Shown: positions 8,416 through 16,725 of the stretch, in pieces | How positions within the stretch are numbered: the first letter of the stretch is position 1 | Layout of the letters: each line of letters opens with the position of its first letter | NCBI RefSeq assembly: GCF_011492965.1 | Contig: NZ_CP045121.1 | Location: 434,001-498,000, forward strand | Reading direction: 5' to 3' | Source of the DNA: Rubrobacter marinus | Lineage (GTDB): Bacteria > Actinomycetota > Rubrobacteria > Rubrobacterales > Rubrobacteraceae | Length of the DNA: 64,000 bases | The notes under the pieces: generated by a model | Databases searched by the model: none | Told to the model about the DNA's origin: nothing | Seen by the model: the letters and a program-made list of their open reading frames with translations, nothing else | Made by a program: the position numbers and the translations under genes

Positions 8416-8454
8416 GGGGGCGCACAGCAGGGGGGCGCACAGCAGGGGGGCGCG
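8416..8454. repeat. 2.6 tandem copies of a 15-bp G-rich unit
   Basis: GGGGGCGCACAGCAG at 8416-8430 and 8431-8445, then GGGGGCGCG to 8454. Three runs of five to six G lie 10 nt apart, just after the predicted promoter and about 125 nt before the methyltransferase start. It sits in the presumed 5' leader of the first defence gene, where copy number could vary by slippage. Confidence 0.7.
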
Positions 8455-8578
8455 TGTACGTATGGGGCGACTTTGCCTGCCGACTTTCAACTTGGGGGAG
8501 CATGCCCATGCCGAGGTCGAGCTCAGGCGACGACAAAAGAATTGAGGCAGAGGAAGCGCACGGAGAAGGCGGTCTCCA

Positions 8579-10768
8579 ATGCCTAAAATCGAAGCACACG
8601 ACGATCTCGAAGCAGGCACGTTGACCGAGGACTCCCGTCTACACCTAAGAGGTTCGGAACGCCGGCTGCTGGATGCGGGCCTTCTACCCGTGGAGGACCT
8701 GGCCGTGCTCGCGTCCCGTGAGGGCCGCCGTCCTCGACCGATCTACGGAGCACACCGCTGGTTCGCCCGACGTTTCGGCTCCGCTTTTCGCGCTCTACTG
8801 ACGGCTGCTGCGCTGCCCGATGGAGGGGACTTTTGGAAGTCCTACTACGAGGGCACGGACCACTGGCACGGCAAAACCGTCCTAGATCCGTTCGTCGGCG
8901 GCGGTACCTCGGTGGTGGAGGCCTCGCGCCTGGGCGCGGACGTAGTCGGGGTCGACGTGGACGCGGTAGCCTGCGCGATCACGCGCTTCGAGACGCACGC
9001 GGCCGAAGCCCCCGACCTGAGTCCGGCACTAACCCAACTAACGGAAGCGGTCGGCGAAGGGCTCGCCCCCTACTACCGAACCGAAACCGCCGAAGGCGAA
9101 GATCGGATAGTGCTCCACTACTTCTGGGTCCAAACCGTCACCTGCGGAAACTGCGCAGAAACCGTGGAGGCCCATCCTCACCACCAACTCGCCTACGAAG
9201 CTGAAGGTACAAGGCAGTGGGCCTTCTGCCCGCAATGCCACGGCGTCCAGGAGCTACCCCGCGGGGAGACGGAGCTGCGCTGCGACGGCTGCGTAGTCAC
9301 GGTGCCCATACAGACCGGCCCGGTACGGTACGGGAGGTTGACCTGCCCGTGTTGCGGGAGCCGAGAGCGCCTTATCGACGTGGCCGCCCGCACCGGTCGA
9401 CCCCCCGAATGGCGTCTCTTCGCATTGGAGACGCTGGAGACAGCTCCCACCGGCAAGAGGAGCGTCCCCCTCTCCCAACGACGTTTCCGACCCGCCACGG
9501 ATGCAGACCTGCGCGTGTTCGAGTCGGCGGAGCGCGCGCTGCGGGAGCGGGCAGAACCCGACGGCTCCTTGCCCTGGATCCCCGAACGGCGCATCCCCCG
9601 CGAAGGCCGGGCGGACGACCGCCTCCTGAACTACGGCTACGACAAGTACTCGGAACTCTTCAACGCGCGCCAGCTTCTGCACCTCTCGCTCCTGGCCGAG
9701 GCCGTAGCGGGGCTTGGGGAACCCGAGCGCGAAGCCGTGACGCTAGCGTTTAGCGATCACCTCACCACCAACTGCATGATGTCCCACTACGCCTTCGGGT
9801 GGCGCCGCCTCGCCCCGCTCTTCTCCGTGCGCGCGTACCGGCACGTCACGCGCCCGGTCGAGATCAACCCGTGGCTCGACGGCACTGGCCGCGGCACGTT
9901 CCCCAACGCCGTGCACGGGGTGCAGCGCGCCATCGAGTTCGCCCGCCAGCCCAAAGAGCCCTTGGTGAAAGGCGGATTCCGCCCGGTCTCCGACAGCGCC
10001 GCCGGCGCGTCCGCCGAGATCCTCCACTCGAACTCCCGCGACCTACGGGGCCGCCTGAAGGACGAGAGTGTGGATCTCGTCCTCACCGACCCGCCCTACC
10101 TCGACAACGTGGCCTACTCCGAGCTCTCGGACTTCTTCCTCCCCTGGCTACAGCTTCTCGGGCTCGCCGCCGCCGACGGCGAAGAGGTCGCGGGCTTCGA
10201 GGAGAATCTGGCGGCTAGAGGCCGGGACGAGGCCGCTATCGAAGAGTACGCCTCATCCCTCGCGCGGAGCTTTCGTGAGGTCGCCCGGGTCCTGAAGGCG
10301 GACGGGCGGCTCGTGTTCACCTATCAACACGGGGTAGCAGGAGCGTGGCACGCGCTCGCCTCGGCCATGAACGAGGCCGGCCTGCGCCCCATACAGGTGT
10401 TCCCCCTGCTCGGGGACGGCAACGCGGGCTCTCACAACCACGAAGGCACCAGCAAATGGGATGCCGTCTTCGTAGCCGTTGAGGACGGTAGCGCTACTAC
10501 TACGGGACCCCTGAAGTTGTCCGAAGCCCAATCGGAACACGTCCGAGCTCACTACGGCCGCTGGGCGAAGAGGCTCTCGAAGATGACCGAGGGGAGGTTC
10601 CGCGAGGCGGACCGTCGCAACTTCTTCCGGGCCTGCTTGGTGGCGGGTGCGCTCGGCATGTTCTCGTGCTCGGAGGTGGAAGGGAGAACGCCGCTCGCCG
10701 CCGCCTTGAAACAGACACCCCCGGGCCCCACCGAACAGAAAGAAGCGCCCGATGCCTCAATTGTCTAA
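8579..10768 (+). CDS. DUF1156-type DNA methyltransferase with internal zinc ribbons
   Basis: 729 residues; ATG preceded by GGAGAAGG. The N-terminal pattern YGAHRWFARRFGSAFRALL matches DUF1156-type methylases. It is followed by the SAM-binding motif LDPFVGGGTSVVEASRLGA with an acidic VVGVDVD next strand. Around residues 185-265 is an insertion with paired cysteines (CGNC, CPQC, CDGC, CPCC) that should bind zinc. The catalytic motif is TDPPYLDN (about residue 500), so N6-adenine (or N4-cytosine) methylation is expected. It overlaps the helicase-nuclease gene by 17 nt, so the two form a modification/effector pair. Similar methylases occur in BREX type 3 (PglXI), but here a second one, PglX, is present downstream. 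Confidence 0.85.
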   Translation: MPKIEAHDDLEAGTLTEDSRLHLRGSERRLLDAGLLPVEDLAVLASREGRRPRPIYGAHRWFARRFGSAFRALLTAAALPDGGDFWKSYYEGTDHWHGKTVLDPFVGGGTSVVEASRLGADVVGVDVDAVACAITRFETHAAEAPDLSPALTQLTEAVGEGLAPYYRTETAEGEDRIVLHYFWVQTVTCGNCAETVEAHPHHQLAYEAEGTRQWAFCPQCHGVQELPRGETELRCDGCVVTVPIQTGPVRYGRLTCPCCGSRERLIDVAARTGRPPEWRLFALETLETAPTGKRSVPLSQRRFRPATDADLRVFESAERALRERAEPDGSLPWIPERRIPREGRADDRLLNYGYDKYSELFNARQLLHLSLLAEAVAGLGEPEREAVTLAFSDHLTTNCMMSHYAFGWRRLAPLFSVRAYRHVTRPVEINPWLDGTGRGTFPNAVHGVQRAIEFARQPKEPLVKGGFRPVSDSAAGASAEILHSNSRDLRGRLKDESVDLVLTDPPYLDNVAYSELSDFFLPWLQLLGLAAADGEEVAGFEENLAARGRDEAAIEEYASSLARSFREVARVLKADGRLVFTYQHGVAGAWHALASAMNEAGLRPIQVFPLLGDGNAGSHNHEGTSKWDAVFVAVEDGSATTTGPLKLSEAQSEHVRAHYGRWAKRLSKMTEGRFREADRRNFFRACLVAGALGMFSCSEVEGRTPLAAALKQTPPGPTEQKEAPDASIV

Positions 10769-13700
10769 AAAGGTCCTCTCCCAGTACTTCCGAACGGAGT
10801 GCAAGCGACAGCTCCGGTTGAATCTGTCGCCGGACACGGCGCGGTTCCGTCCCGAGAGGGAGGAGCAGGGCATGCCGCCTCCCCAGAAACCCCGACCCGG
10901 GCTCGAGCAGATCGCCCAACTCGGCGACGAGTGGCAGGCGGCCAAGCTTCAGGACCTCTCCGAGACGTTCGGCGAGGAGCTCGTGGTCGGCGAGGCGTAC
11001 ACGGACGGTACGGGACAATTGCGGTATCGGAACATGCCGCTGCAAAACGCCCTCGCCGCGGTGAGCCCTGGCCGGTTCCTGGTCGAGGCCGAGTACGAGG
11101 TCGGCCCCGCCTTCGAGGGCGCTTTAGGCATCGTGGGCCTGCGCGAAGAGCACGGCCTCGAATACGCCGGGGTGCGCCCCGACATCATCGAGGTCCTCCC
11201 GCCCGGCCGCTTCCCGAGGAGCGTGGACCCCTCCGGCGAGACGCGCCCCCTCGGCGCTGACGACCGCCGCCTGCAGCTCCGCGTCATAGACATCAAGCTC
11301 ACGGCGGAGCCCTCGCCCGGCTACTTCGCCGAGGTGACCTACTACACCATGGTGCTCGCCGGATGGCTCGTGGATAAGGGCCTCGACCACCGCTTCGTCG
11401 TCGTGCCCGACGGCGCCGTGTGGCCCGGCTCGCACGAGGCCGCCGAGCTCACCATAACCCACAGACGGTTGACGAACGCCGTAGGCGAGGAGCCGACCGA
11501 CGAGGCGTTGCGCGAGGCGCTTGCACGGGACCTGGAACAGGTCCCCTTCGAGGTCTTCGCCTACCGGCTGAGGCGCTTCTTCGGCGAAGAGCTGCCCGAG
11601 GTGCTCTCCGTACCGTGGGGCGAATTGCCTTGGCACGTGGACAACCGTTGCAAGGGCTGCGACAACCTCGGATACCCCTGGGTGAGCAAAGGCGAGCGGA
11701 CGGACCACCCCGACCACTGCATGCCCGAGGCCGAGAGGGAGAGGCACCTCAGCAGGGTCGCCTTCATTTCCAGGGGAGCGAGTGCCGCGCTGCGGGAACG
11801 GGGGGTGGGGGACGTGGAGGTTCTCGCCAAACGCCCGCCGGAGGACCCGGCCTTCGGCTCCCACCACGTCCTCAAGGCGACGCGTACGGTCGTCTCCGGC
11901 AGAGCCGAAGCGCTCGGGACAGGCTTGGCGACCATCCCGAAGGACAGCGGCACGTCCGCGGTAATGCCGAAGTGGACCGACCTCAGGATCTTCCTCTCCG
12001 CCGACTTCGACATCGGCAGCGCCATCACCTTCTCCTTCGGCATCAAAGCGTTCTGGCTGGAGCCGCGCCCTTACGGCTCGACGAACCCCGCCCCCCGGCA
12101 GAAGCGGAGTTGGCAGGCGGAGTCGTTCGTCGTGGACCTTAAGGACCTCGAGTCGGAGCGCCGGGAGCTCCTGGCTTTCCTCGGCAGGATCGGCGCTATC
12201 CTCGACGAGGCCTACGGGCTCGATAGCCAGACCACGGTCCAGTTCTACCTCTGGGACTCCTTGCAGTTCGAGCACCTCTCCCGGGTGGTGGGGCGGCACC
12301 TGGAGGCGGTCCTCGACAGAAGGGACATATGGGAGCTGGCCTGGCTCTTCCCGCCGGAGGACCTGCTGCAGAACCCGAGGCTCTCCACCCGCCAGTCCCC
12401 GGTTACCACGGTTCGGGACGTCGTGAGGGCCGTCCTCGCCGCCCCCGTGCCCCACTACTACAGCCTGCTCGAAACGGCCCGCTGCTACTACCCCGACAAC
12501 CTCCCCGAGAACATGAGGGCGTTCGACGTCCACCCGCTCTTCGAGGACGTGTTGAGCGACCAGATCCCCTCCGAGCGGGCCCACGAGGTGTGGTCGAGGA
12601 TCACCGGAAGCAGGCACTGGTCCGCCCAGATGGAAATCCTCAGGCGCACGGTCGCACGAAGGCTCGTGGCCCTCGACGCCGTCGTCCGTCGCCTGGAAAC
12701 CGACCTGCGCCCGCTCCTCCCCAATCAGGCTGCCCCGCGCATACAAGCCATAAGGCCGCCGCAGCGCGAGTCCCGACTCAGTTTCGACGGCCAACTCTGG
12801 TACGCCTTCGCCAGACTTAACGCGGGCCTGCAGGGGCTGGAAGTGCAGGAGCTGAGGGCCCTGCCGCCGCACGGCCGGGAGGCCAAGTTCGAGAGCGCCC
12901 GGCTTCCCGAACGCCTCCTCGGGGACGCGCAAGCGAATGCGCTTAGAAGCCTCGGCCTGAAACCCCGCTCCGGCCGCAGGGTCTACCGCCTCGCGCCGAA
13001 CAGCCGGGAGGTGAAGTTCAAGGAAGGCGACTTCGAGCTCGCGCTCGCGCCCGAAGACTGGCCGGACTTCTTGGACCGCAGCTTGAAGAGCATGACGGAG
13101 GGAACTTCTCTCGAACAGACCTATGCTTCGGAGTACCAGCGCCGCATGGGAGACGTCACCAGGGTCACGGTCGCGGGCATCGACCGGGACCGGGGCTTGA
13201 TCGCTCTGGACCCCCAAACCCGACCCGATGCCCCGAGCCTCGAGGACCTCGAGGACGAAGGCATAGCGGACTTCGATACGGACGTAGTCCTGGACAGGGT
13301 TTTCCGCGACTACTTCACCAAGAAGCTGCTCGCGACCCTGCAGGCGATCGGCAACCCGCCGGCGGCGCGTGACAACCCCCTGGTACGCCGGGCCATCGGG
13401 CAGATCACCGCCCGAGGGTCCCGCGTCACCACCCACACTCCCCCCGCGGACTTCTTGTGGGGCGCCAAGACCATGCACGAGACCCGGGTCGGTCGAGACC
13501 TGGAGCCCGTGCGCGACCTCCTGAAAGGCCACGGCCTCGGCCTCAACCCCACCCAGTGGAGGGCATGGGAGGAGGCCCTCACCCGACGCCTCTCCCTTAT
13601 CTGGGGGCCGCCAGGGACCGGCAAGAGCCGCACGGCGCGAGCCGTGATCCTGGGCGCGGTTCTCGAAGCGCATGGGCAGGGCAAAGGGAGCAGGATCCTC

Positions 13701-15053
13701 GTATGCGCGCAGAACTACAACGCCATGGACGTCGTGCTGCTCGACGCCTACGAGAAGCTCAAGACCCTGCTCCCCGAAGACGCCTTCCAGGTCCGCCGCG
13801 TACGGAGCTACACGAGGCCCAAAGATCCCAACATCCCCGACGAAATAGATACGGAGCTCAACCGATTCCAACTTTCCAACCGGGCGATGGACTTGTGTAG
13901 CAGGCTCGAAGGCCGGGAGGGCATCACCGTGGTCGGCACAACACCTTCCCAGGTCCACAACCTGCTCCTGGCGCAGGGCGCAGGCGCCCAGGGGGAGTTC
14001 TTCGACCTCATCCTCATCGATGAAGCCTCGCAGATGGACGTAGGCCTCTCGATACTCGCCGTGGCTTCGTTGGAGCGAGGAGGCAGCATCGTCCTCGCCG
14101 GCGACCCCAAGCAATTGCCCCCCATCCAGCAAGCCGAGCCGCCTTTAAGCCTCGAGGACATGGTCGGCTCCGTCTACGCCTTCTGCGAAAACTTCCACGG
14201 GGTCGAGCCCGTGATGCTGGACATCAACTACCGGTCCAATTCCACGCTGGTGGAGTTCTCGTTGGAAGCGGGATACAGGCGAACCCTGAGCAGCTATTCC
14301 CCCGATCTCAGGCTAAACCTCCTCAAACCCCTGCCAAACGACAAGCCCGAGGATTGGCCGGCCCCGCTCTACTGGACGCCCGAGTGGTCGGCGTTGCTCG
14401 ACCCCGACCAACCCGCCTCCTGCTTCGTCTACCCCGAGGGACGTAGCAGCCAGTGGAACCAGTTCGAGGCCGACGCCGTGTCCTCCTTAGTTACGCTGCT
14501 TTATGGTCGCGCAGTGGACAAGCTGCTCGGCGAGTGCAACCCTGCGACCCACGAGCTCATCGTTCCGACCAGGAGCACGGCCTACTCGCCCGAGGAGTTT
14601 TGGAAGGAAGCGGTCGGCATTGTGACCCCTCACCGCGCGCAGCAAGGTCTCATCGTGAGCCGCCTGCAGCAGGTCTTCGCGGAGACAAACGTCGACCCGG
14701 GTCTCATCCGTAGCGCCGTAGACACCGTCGAACGCTTCCAGGGCCAGGAGCGGGACGTGATCGTCGCCTCCTACGCCCTGGGCGACCCCGACGCGATAGC
14801 GGACGAGGACGAGTTCCTCATGAGCCTCAACCGCTTCAACGTCATGGCCTCCCGCCCGCGAGCGAAGCTGATCGTGCTGGTCTCCCGTGAGATCGTGGAC
14901 CACCTTTCGGGAGACCTCGACACTTTACGCGGCTCCCGTCTGCTGAAGATCTTCGCGGACTCCTTCTGCGGCAACGGGCGCCCCATGACCCTCGGATTCC
15001 TCGAAGACGGAACGAGCAGAGAAGTGCCGGGCGTATTCAAGCATCGGAGGTAG
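10752..15053 (+). CDS. Fe-S RecB-like nuclease fused to SF1 (Dna2/Upf1-like) helicase
   Basis: 1433 residues. The N-terminal part carries a RecB-type nuclease: GVRPDII, then RVIDIKLTAEPSPGYFAEVTYY (Asp, Asp-x-Lys, late Tyr). Cysteines at C17, C300, C303 and C323 are spaced like the Cas4/AddB/Dna2 iron-sulfur cluster, one N-terminal and three after the nuclease core. The C-terminal third is an SF1B helicase: GPPGTGKS (about residue 950), LILIDEASQMD, GDPKQLPPIQ, NYRSNS, TPHRAQQG, VDTVERFQGQE and NVMASRPRAKLIVL. Predicted activity is ATP-driven unwinding with DNA cleavage. Overlap with the methylase gene argues that the methylase marks self DNA and this protein attacks unmarked DNA. Confidence 0.85.
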   Translation: MPQLSKKVLSQYFRTECKRQLRLNLSPDTARFRPEREEQGMPPPQKPRPGLEQIAQLGDEWQAAKLQDLSETFGEELVVGEAYTDGTGQLRYRNMPLQNALAAVSPGRFLVEAEYEVGPAFEGALGIVGLREEHGLEYAGVRPDIIEVLPPGRFPRSVDPSGETRPLGADDRRLQLRVIDIKLTAEPSPGYFAEVTYYTMVLAGWLVDKGLDHRFVVVPDGAVWPGSHEAAELTITHRRLTNAVGEEPTDEALREALARDLEQVPFEVFAYRLRRFFGEELPEVLSVPWGELPWHVDNRCKGCDNLGYPWVSKGERTDHPDHCMPEAERERHLSRVAFISRGASAALRERGVGDVEVLAKRPPEDPAFGSHHVLKATRTVVSGRAEALGTGLATIPKDSGTSAVMPKWTDLRIFLSADFDIGSAITFSFGIKAFWLEPRPYGSTNPAPRQKRSWQAESFVVDLKDLESERRELLAFLGRIGAILDEAYGLDSQTTVQFYLWDSLQFEHLSRVVGRHLEAVLDRRDIWELAWLFPPEDLLQNPRLSTRQSPVTTVRDVVRAVLAAPVPHYYSLLETARCYYPDNLPENMRAFDVHPLFEDVLSDQIPSERAHEVWSRITGSRHWSAQMEILRRTVARRLVALDAVVRRLETDLRPLLPNQAAPRIQAIRPPQRESRLSFDGQLWYAFARLNAGLQGLEVQELRALPPHGREAKFESARLPERLLGDAQANALRSLGLKPRSGRRVYRLAPNSREVKFKEGDFELALAPEDWPDFLDRSLKSMTEGTSLEQTYASEYQRRMGDVTRVTVAGIDRDRGLIALDPQTRPDAPSLEDLEDEGIADFDTDVVLDRVFRDYFTKKLLATLQAIGNPPAARDNPLVRRAIGQITARGSRVTTHTPPADFLWGAKTMHETRVGRDLEPVRDLLKGHGLGLNPTQWRAWEEALTRRLSLIWGPPGTGKSRTARAVILGAVLEAHGQGKGSRILVCAQNYNAMDVVLLDAYEKLKTLLPEDAFQVRRVRSYTRPKDPNIPDEIDTELNRFQLSNRAMDLCSRLEGREGITVVGTTPSQVHNLLLAQGAGAQGEFFDLILIDEASQMDVGLSILAVASLERGGSIVLAGDPKQLPPIQQAEPPLSLEDMVGSVYAFCENFHGVEPVMLDINYRSNSTLVEFSLEAGYRRTLSSYSPDLRLNLLKPLPNDKPEDWPAPLYWTPEWSALLDPDQPASCFVYPEGRSSQWNQFEADAVSSLVTLLYGRAVDKLLGECNPATHELIVPTRSTAYSPEEFWKEAVGIVTPHRAQQGLIVSRLQQVFAETNVDPGLIRSAVDTVERFQGQERDVIVASYALGDPDAIADEDEFLMSLNRFNVMASRPRAKLIVLVSREIVDHLSGDLDTLRGSRLLKIFADSFCGNGRPMTLGFLEDGTSREVPGVFKHRR

Positions 15054-15112
15054 GAGGGCGCTCTTGCGTAGACCCCGAACGCGCGCCATGGCAGTACGGC
15101 ACCCCGTGGCTG

Positions 15113-15289
15113 ATGACCATGAGGTACCACGACGCTAAGATGAAGTTAAGGAGAGAGCTTCGAGCGCCTGGGCTTCTAGCCTGGCCTGACATGGGGGAGA
15201 TGAGTCTCGACGGACTACCCAAGGGAAAGCGCGGGGAGACCCTGCGCATGGCGGCCGAGCACTCCCGGCTATGGGAGCTTCAGCCGTGA
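15113..15289 (+). CDS. Possible small ORF between the helicase-nuclease and brxA
   Basis: 58 residues, basic (MTMRYHDAKMKLRRELRAPG, ending RLWELQP). The frame stays open upstream to the helicase stop, and the residues there also look protein-like, but no start codon with a ribosome binding site fits. It lies in the 330-nt gap 15054-15383, where I see no other gene. The apparent composition is natural enough to list, not enough to trust. Confidence 0.3.
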   Translation: MTMRYHDAKMKLRRELRAPGLLAWPDMGEMSLDGLPKGKRGETLRMAAEHSRLWELQP

Positions 15290-15383
15290 CGGTGCGTCCC
15301 AGGGTACTGCCGCGCCAGTACTTGCCAGTCGCGCGACTTGGTCCTAGCATATGCGAAGCAAACGTGGCTAGATCGGCGGTACC

Positions 15384-16172
15384 TTGAAACAAATAACAGA
15401 AGGAAGCAGCCCAGCGGTGGCATCAGCCTCTATGGTCCTCGGGGGCCTCGCTACGCATGCCAGCAGGACGATGATGCTTGCCGAGCTTTCGCTGCTCCTG
15501 GAGGCGGTGCCTGCGGGCAGCTCGTCGAACGACTACGCCCGAGCGGTCACGGACGACAACGTCCTGCTGAAGGCGGCGTCTTCTACCCGGAAGAAGACTC
15601 TTCGGCACCTGCGCGAGCTGTACGCCCTGGACGAACGGGACGTTACGTTCGGCATCCTGCGCAAGCTCTGGGAGTACGACCCGCCGTCGCGCCCCTTGCT
15701 GGCGCTCTTGATGGCGATCACCCGCGACGGCCTTCTACGTACTACGGTTCCTGTAATCGTGGAGGCGCCCTTTGGTGACGCTGTCGACGCCGGCAGGCTG
15801 TCCGAGGCCGTAGGCGCGGCTTTCTCGACCAGGCTGACGAGTGACGTGCGCGCCAAGGTCGGGCGCAACACGGCCTCGTCCTGGACCCAGTCCGGGCACC
15901 TGAAGGGAAGGGCGAAGAAGGTGCGCGTCCGCGCGGGTGTCTCGGCCGGCGCCGTCGTCTTCGCGCTCATCCTGGGGCACCTCCACGGGGTACGGGGCCT
16001 CCCCCTGTACGATACGGTGTGGTCGCGGTCTCTCGATGCGTCCGGCAACGAGATCGACGCGCTCGCCTTCGCCGCCTCGCAACGGGGATGGATGGAGTAC
16101 CGCAGGATGGGCGAGGTGGCCGAGTTCGGCTTCTCGAAGCTTTTGCCCCGGAGGGACGAATACCGTGGCTAG
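15384..16172 (+). CDS. brxA: BREX protein BrxA (DUF1819-like)
   Basis: 262 residues from a TTG; an ATG 48 nt further in is the alternative. The pattern (SSTRKKTLRHLRELYALD, then RPLLALLMAITRDGLLR, then SSWTQSGHLKGRAKKVR and a C-terminal GFSKLLPR) follows the DUF1819/BrxA fold, a small helical DNA-binding protein. Identification rests partly on position: it directly precedes brxB with an 8-nt overlap and then brxC, the canonical type 1 order. It is about 60 residues longer than the usual 200. First gene of the BREX operon proper. Confidence 0.75.
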   Translation: MKQITEGSSPAVASASMVLGGLATHASRTMMLAELSLLLEAVPAGSSSNDYARAVTDDNVLLKAASSTRKKTLRHLRELYALDERDVTFGILRKLWEYDPPSRPLLALLMAITRDGLLRTTVPVIVEAPFGDAVDAGRLSEAVGAAFSTRLTSDVRAKVGRNTASSWTQSGHLKGRAKKVRVRAGVSAGAVVFALILGHLHGVRGLPLYDTVWSRSLDASGNEIDALAFAASQRGWMEYRRMGEVAEFGFSKLLPRRDEYRG

Positions 16173-16725
16173 CGTCGAGGGTCTAGTCAAGGCTTACGAG
16201 CGCTTCGTGAGCCTGCCCTGGGGCAAGAGCGTCGCCCCTCAGCAACGGGTCTGGTTCGCCCTCTACGACCCGCGCGACGAGCGGCGCCTTCGAGTCCGGA
16301 TCGGAGCTTTCGAGGCGGCGACGGTCCGCTCCGACCACGCGTGGATCGCGTGCGACCTCACCGACGAGTTCGCCCGCTGGATGTCCGCGCACGACTACCG
16401 CGAGAGCTACTTCGAGTCCCCGGAGGATCTCGGCGGGATGGTCCTAGATGAGTTCGCCGATCACGTCGCTGAAACCGTCAAGCAAGCCCTCGCCTCCCCG
16501 AGCGCCGGCCCGGAGAGCGTGGTCGCGCTCTACGGGATCGCCTCCCTCTTCGGCTTCGTGCGGGTCTCCCGGTTGATGGAGATGGTCGCTCCGCACGCCC
16601 GTGGTCGCCTCCTGGTCTTCTTCCCCGGCGAGCACGACAACGGCAACTACAGGCTGCTCGACGCCCGCGACGGCTGGAACTACCTCGCCGTCCCCGTAAC
16701 TGCTCAGGAAGGTATCCCTCTGTGA
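16165..16725 (+). CDS. brxB: BREX protein BrxB (DUF1788)
   Basis: 186 residues from a GTG overlapping brxA by 8 nt. The C-terminal half carries the diagnostic DUF1788 end: GRLLVFFPGEHDNGNYRLLD and GWNYLAVPV. Length fits the family (about 190). BrxB is a conserved BREX component whose biochemical role is not established; it is required with BrxC, PglX and PglZ in type 1 systems. The brxC GTG overlaps its stop. Confidence 0.9.
   Translation: MASVEGLVKAYERFVSLPWGKSVAPQQRVWFALYDPRDERRLRVRIGAFEAATVRSDHAWIACDLTDEFARWMSAHDYRESYFESPEDLGGMVLDEFADHVAETVKQALASPSAGPESVVALYGIASLFGFVRVSRLMEMVAPHARGRLLVFFPGEHDNGNYRLLDARDGWNYLAVPVTAQEGIPL

Noticed and set aside
11124..14132. 1002-codon minus-strand frame opposite the helicase-nuclease
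   Set aside because: No domain recognisable; helicase motifs on the plus strand cover the same bases.
8579..15053. DISARM or BREX type 3 assignment for the methylase-helicase pair
   Set aside because: No DUF1998 or PLD protein as in DISARM, and the helicase is SF1 with a RecB-like nuclease, not the SNF2 type of BREX type 3; BrxL and PglX downstream fit type 1.
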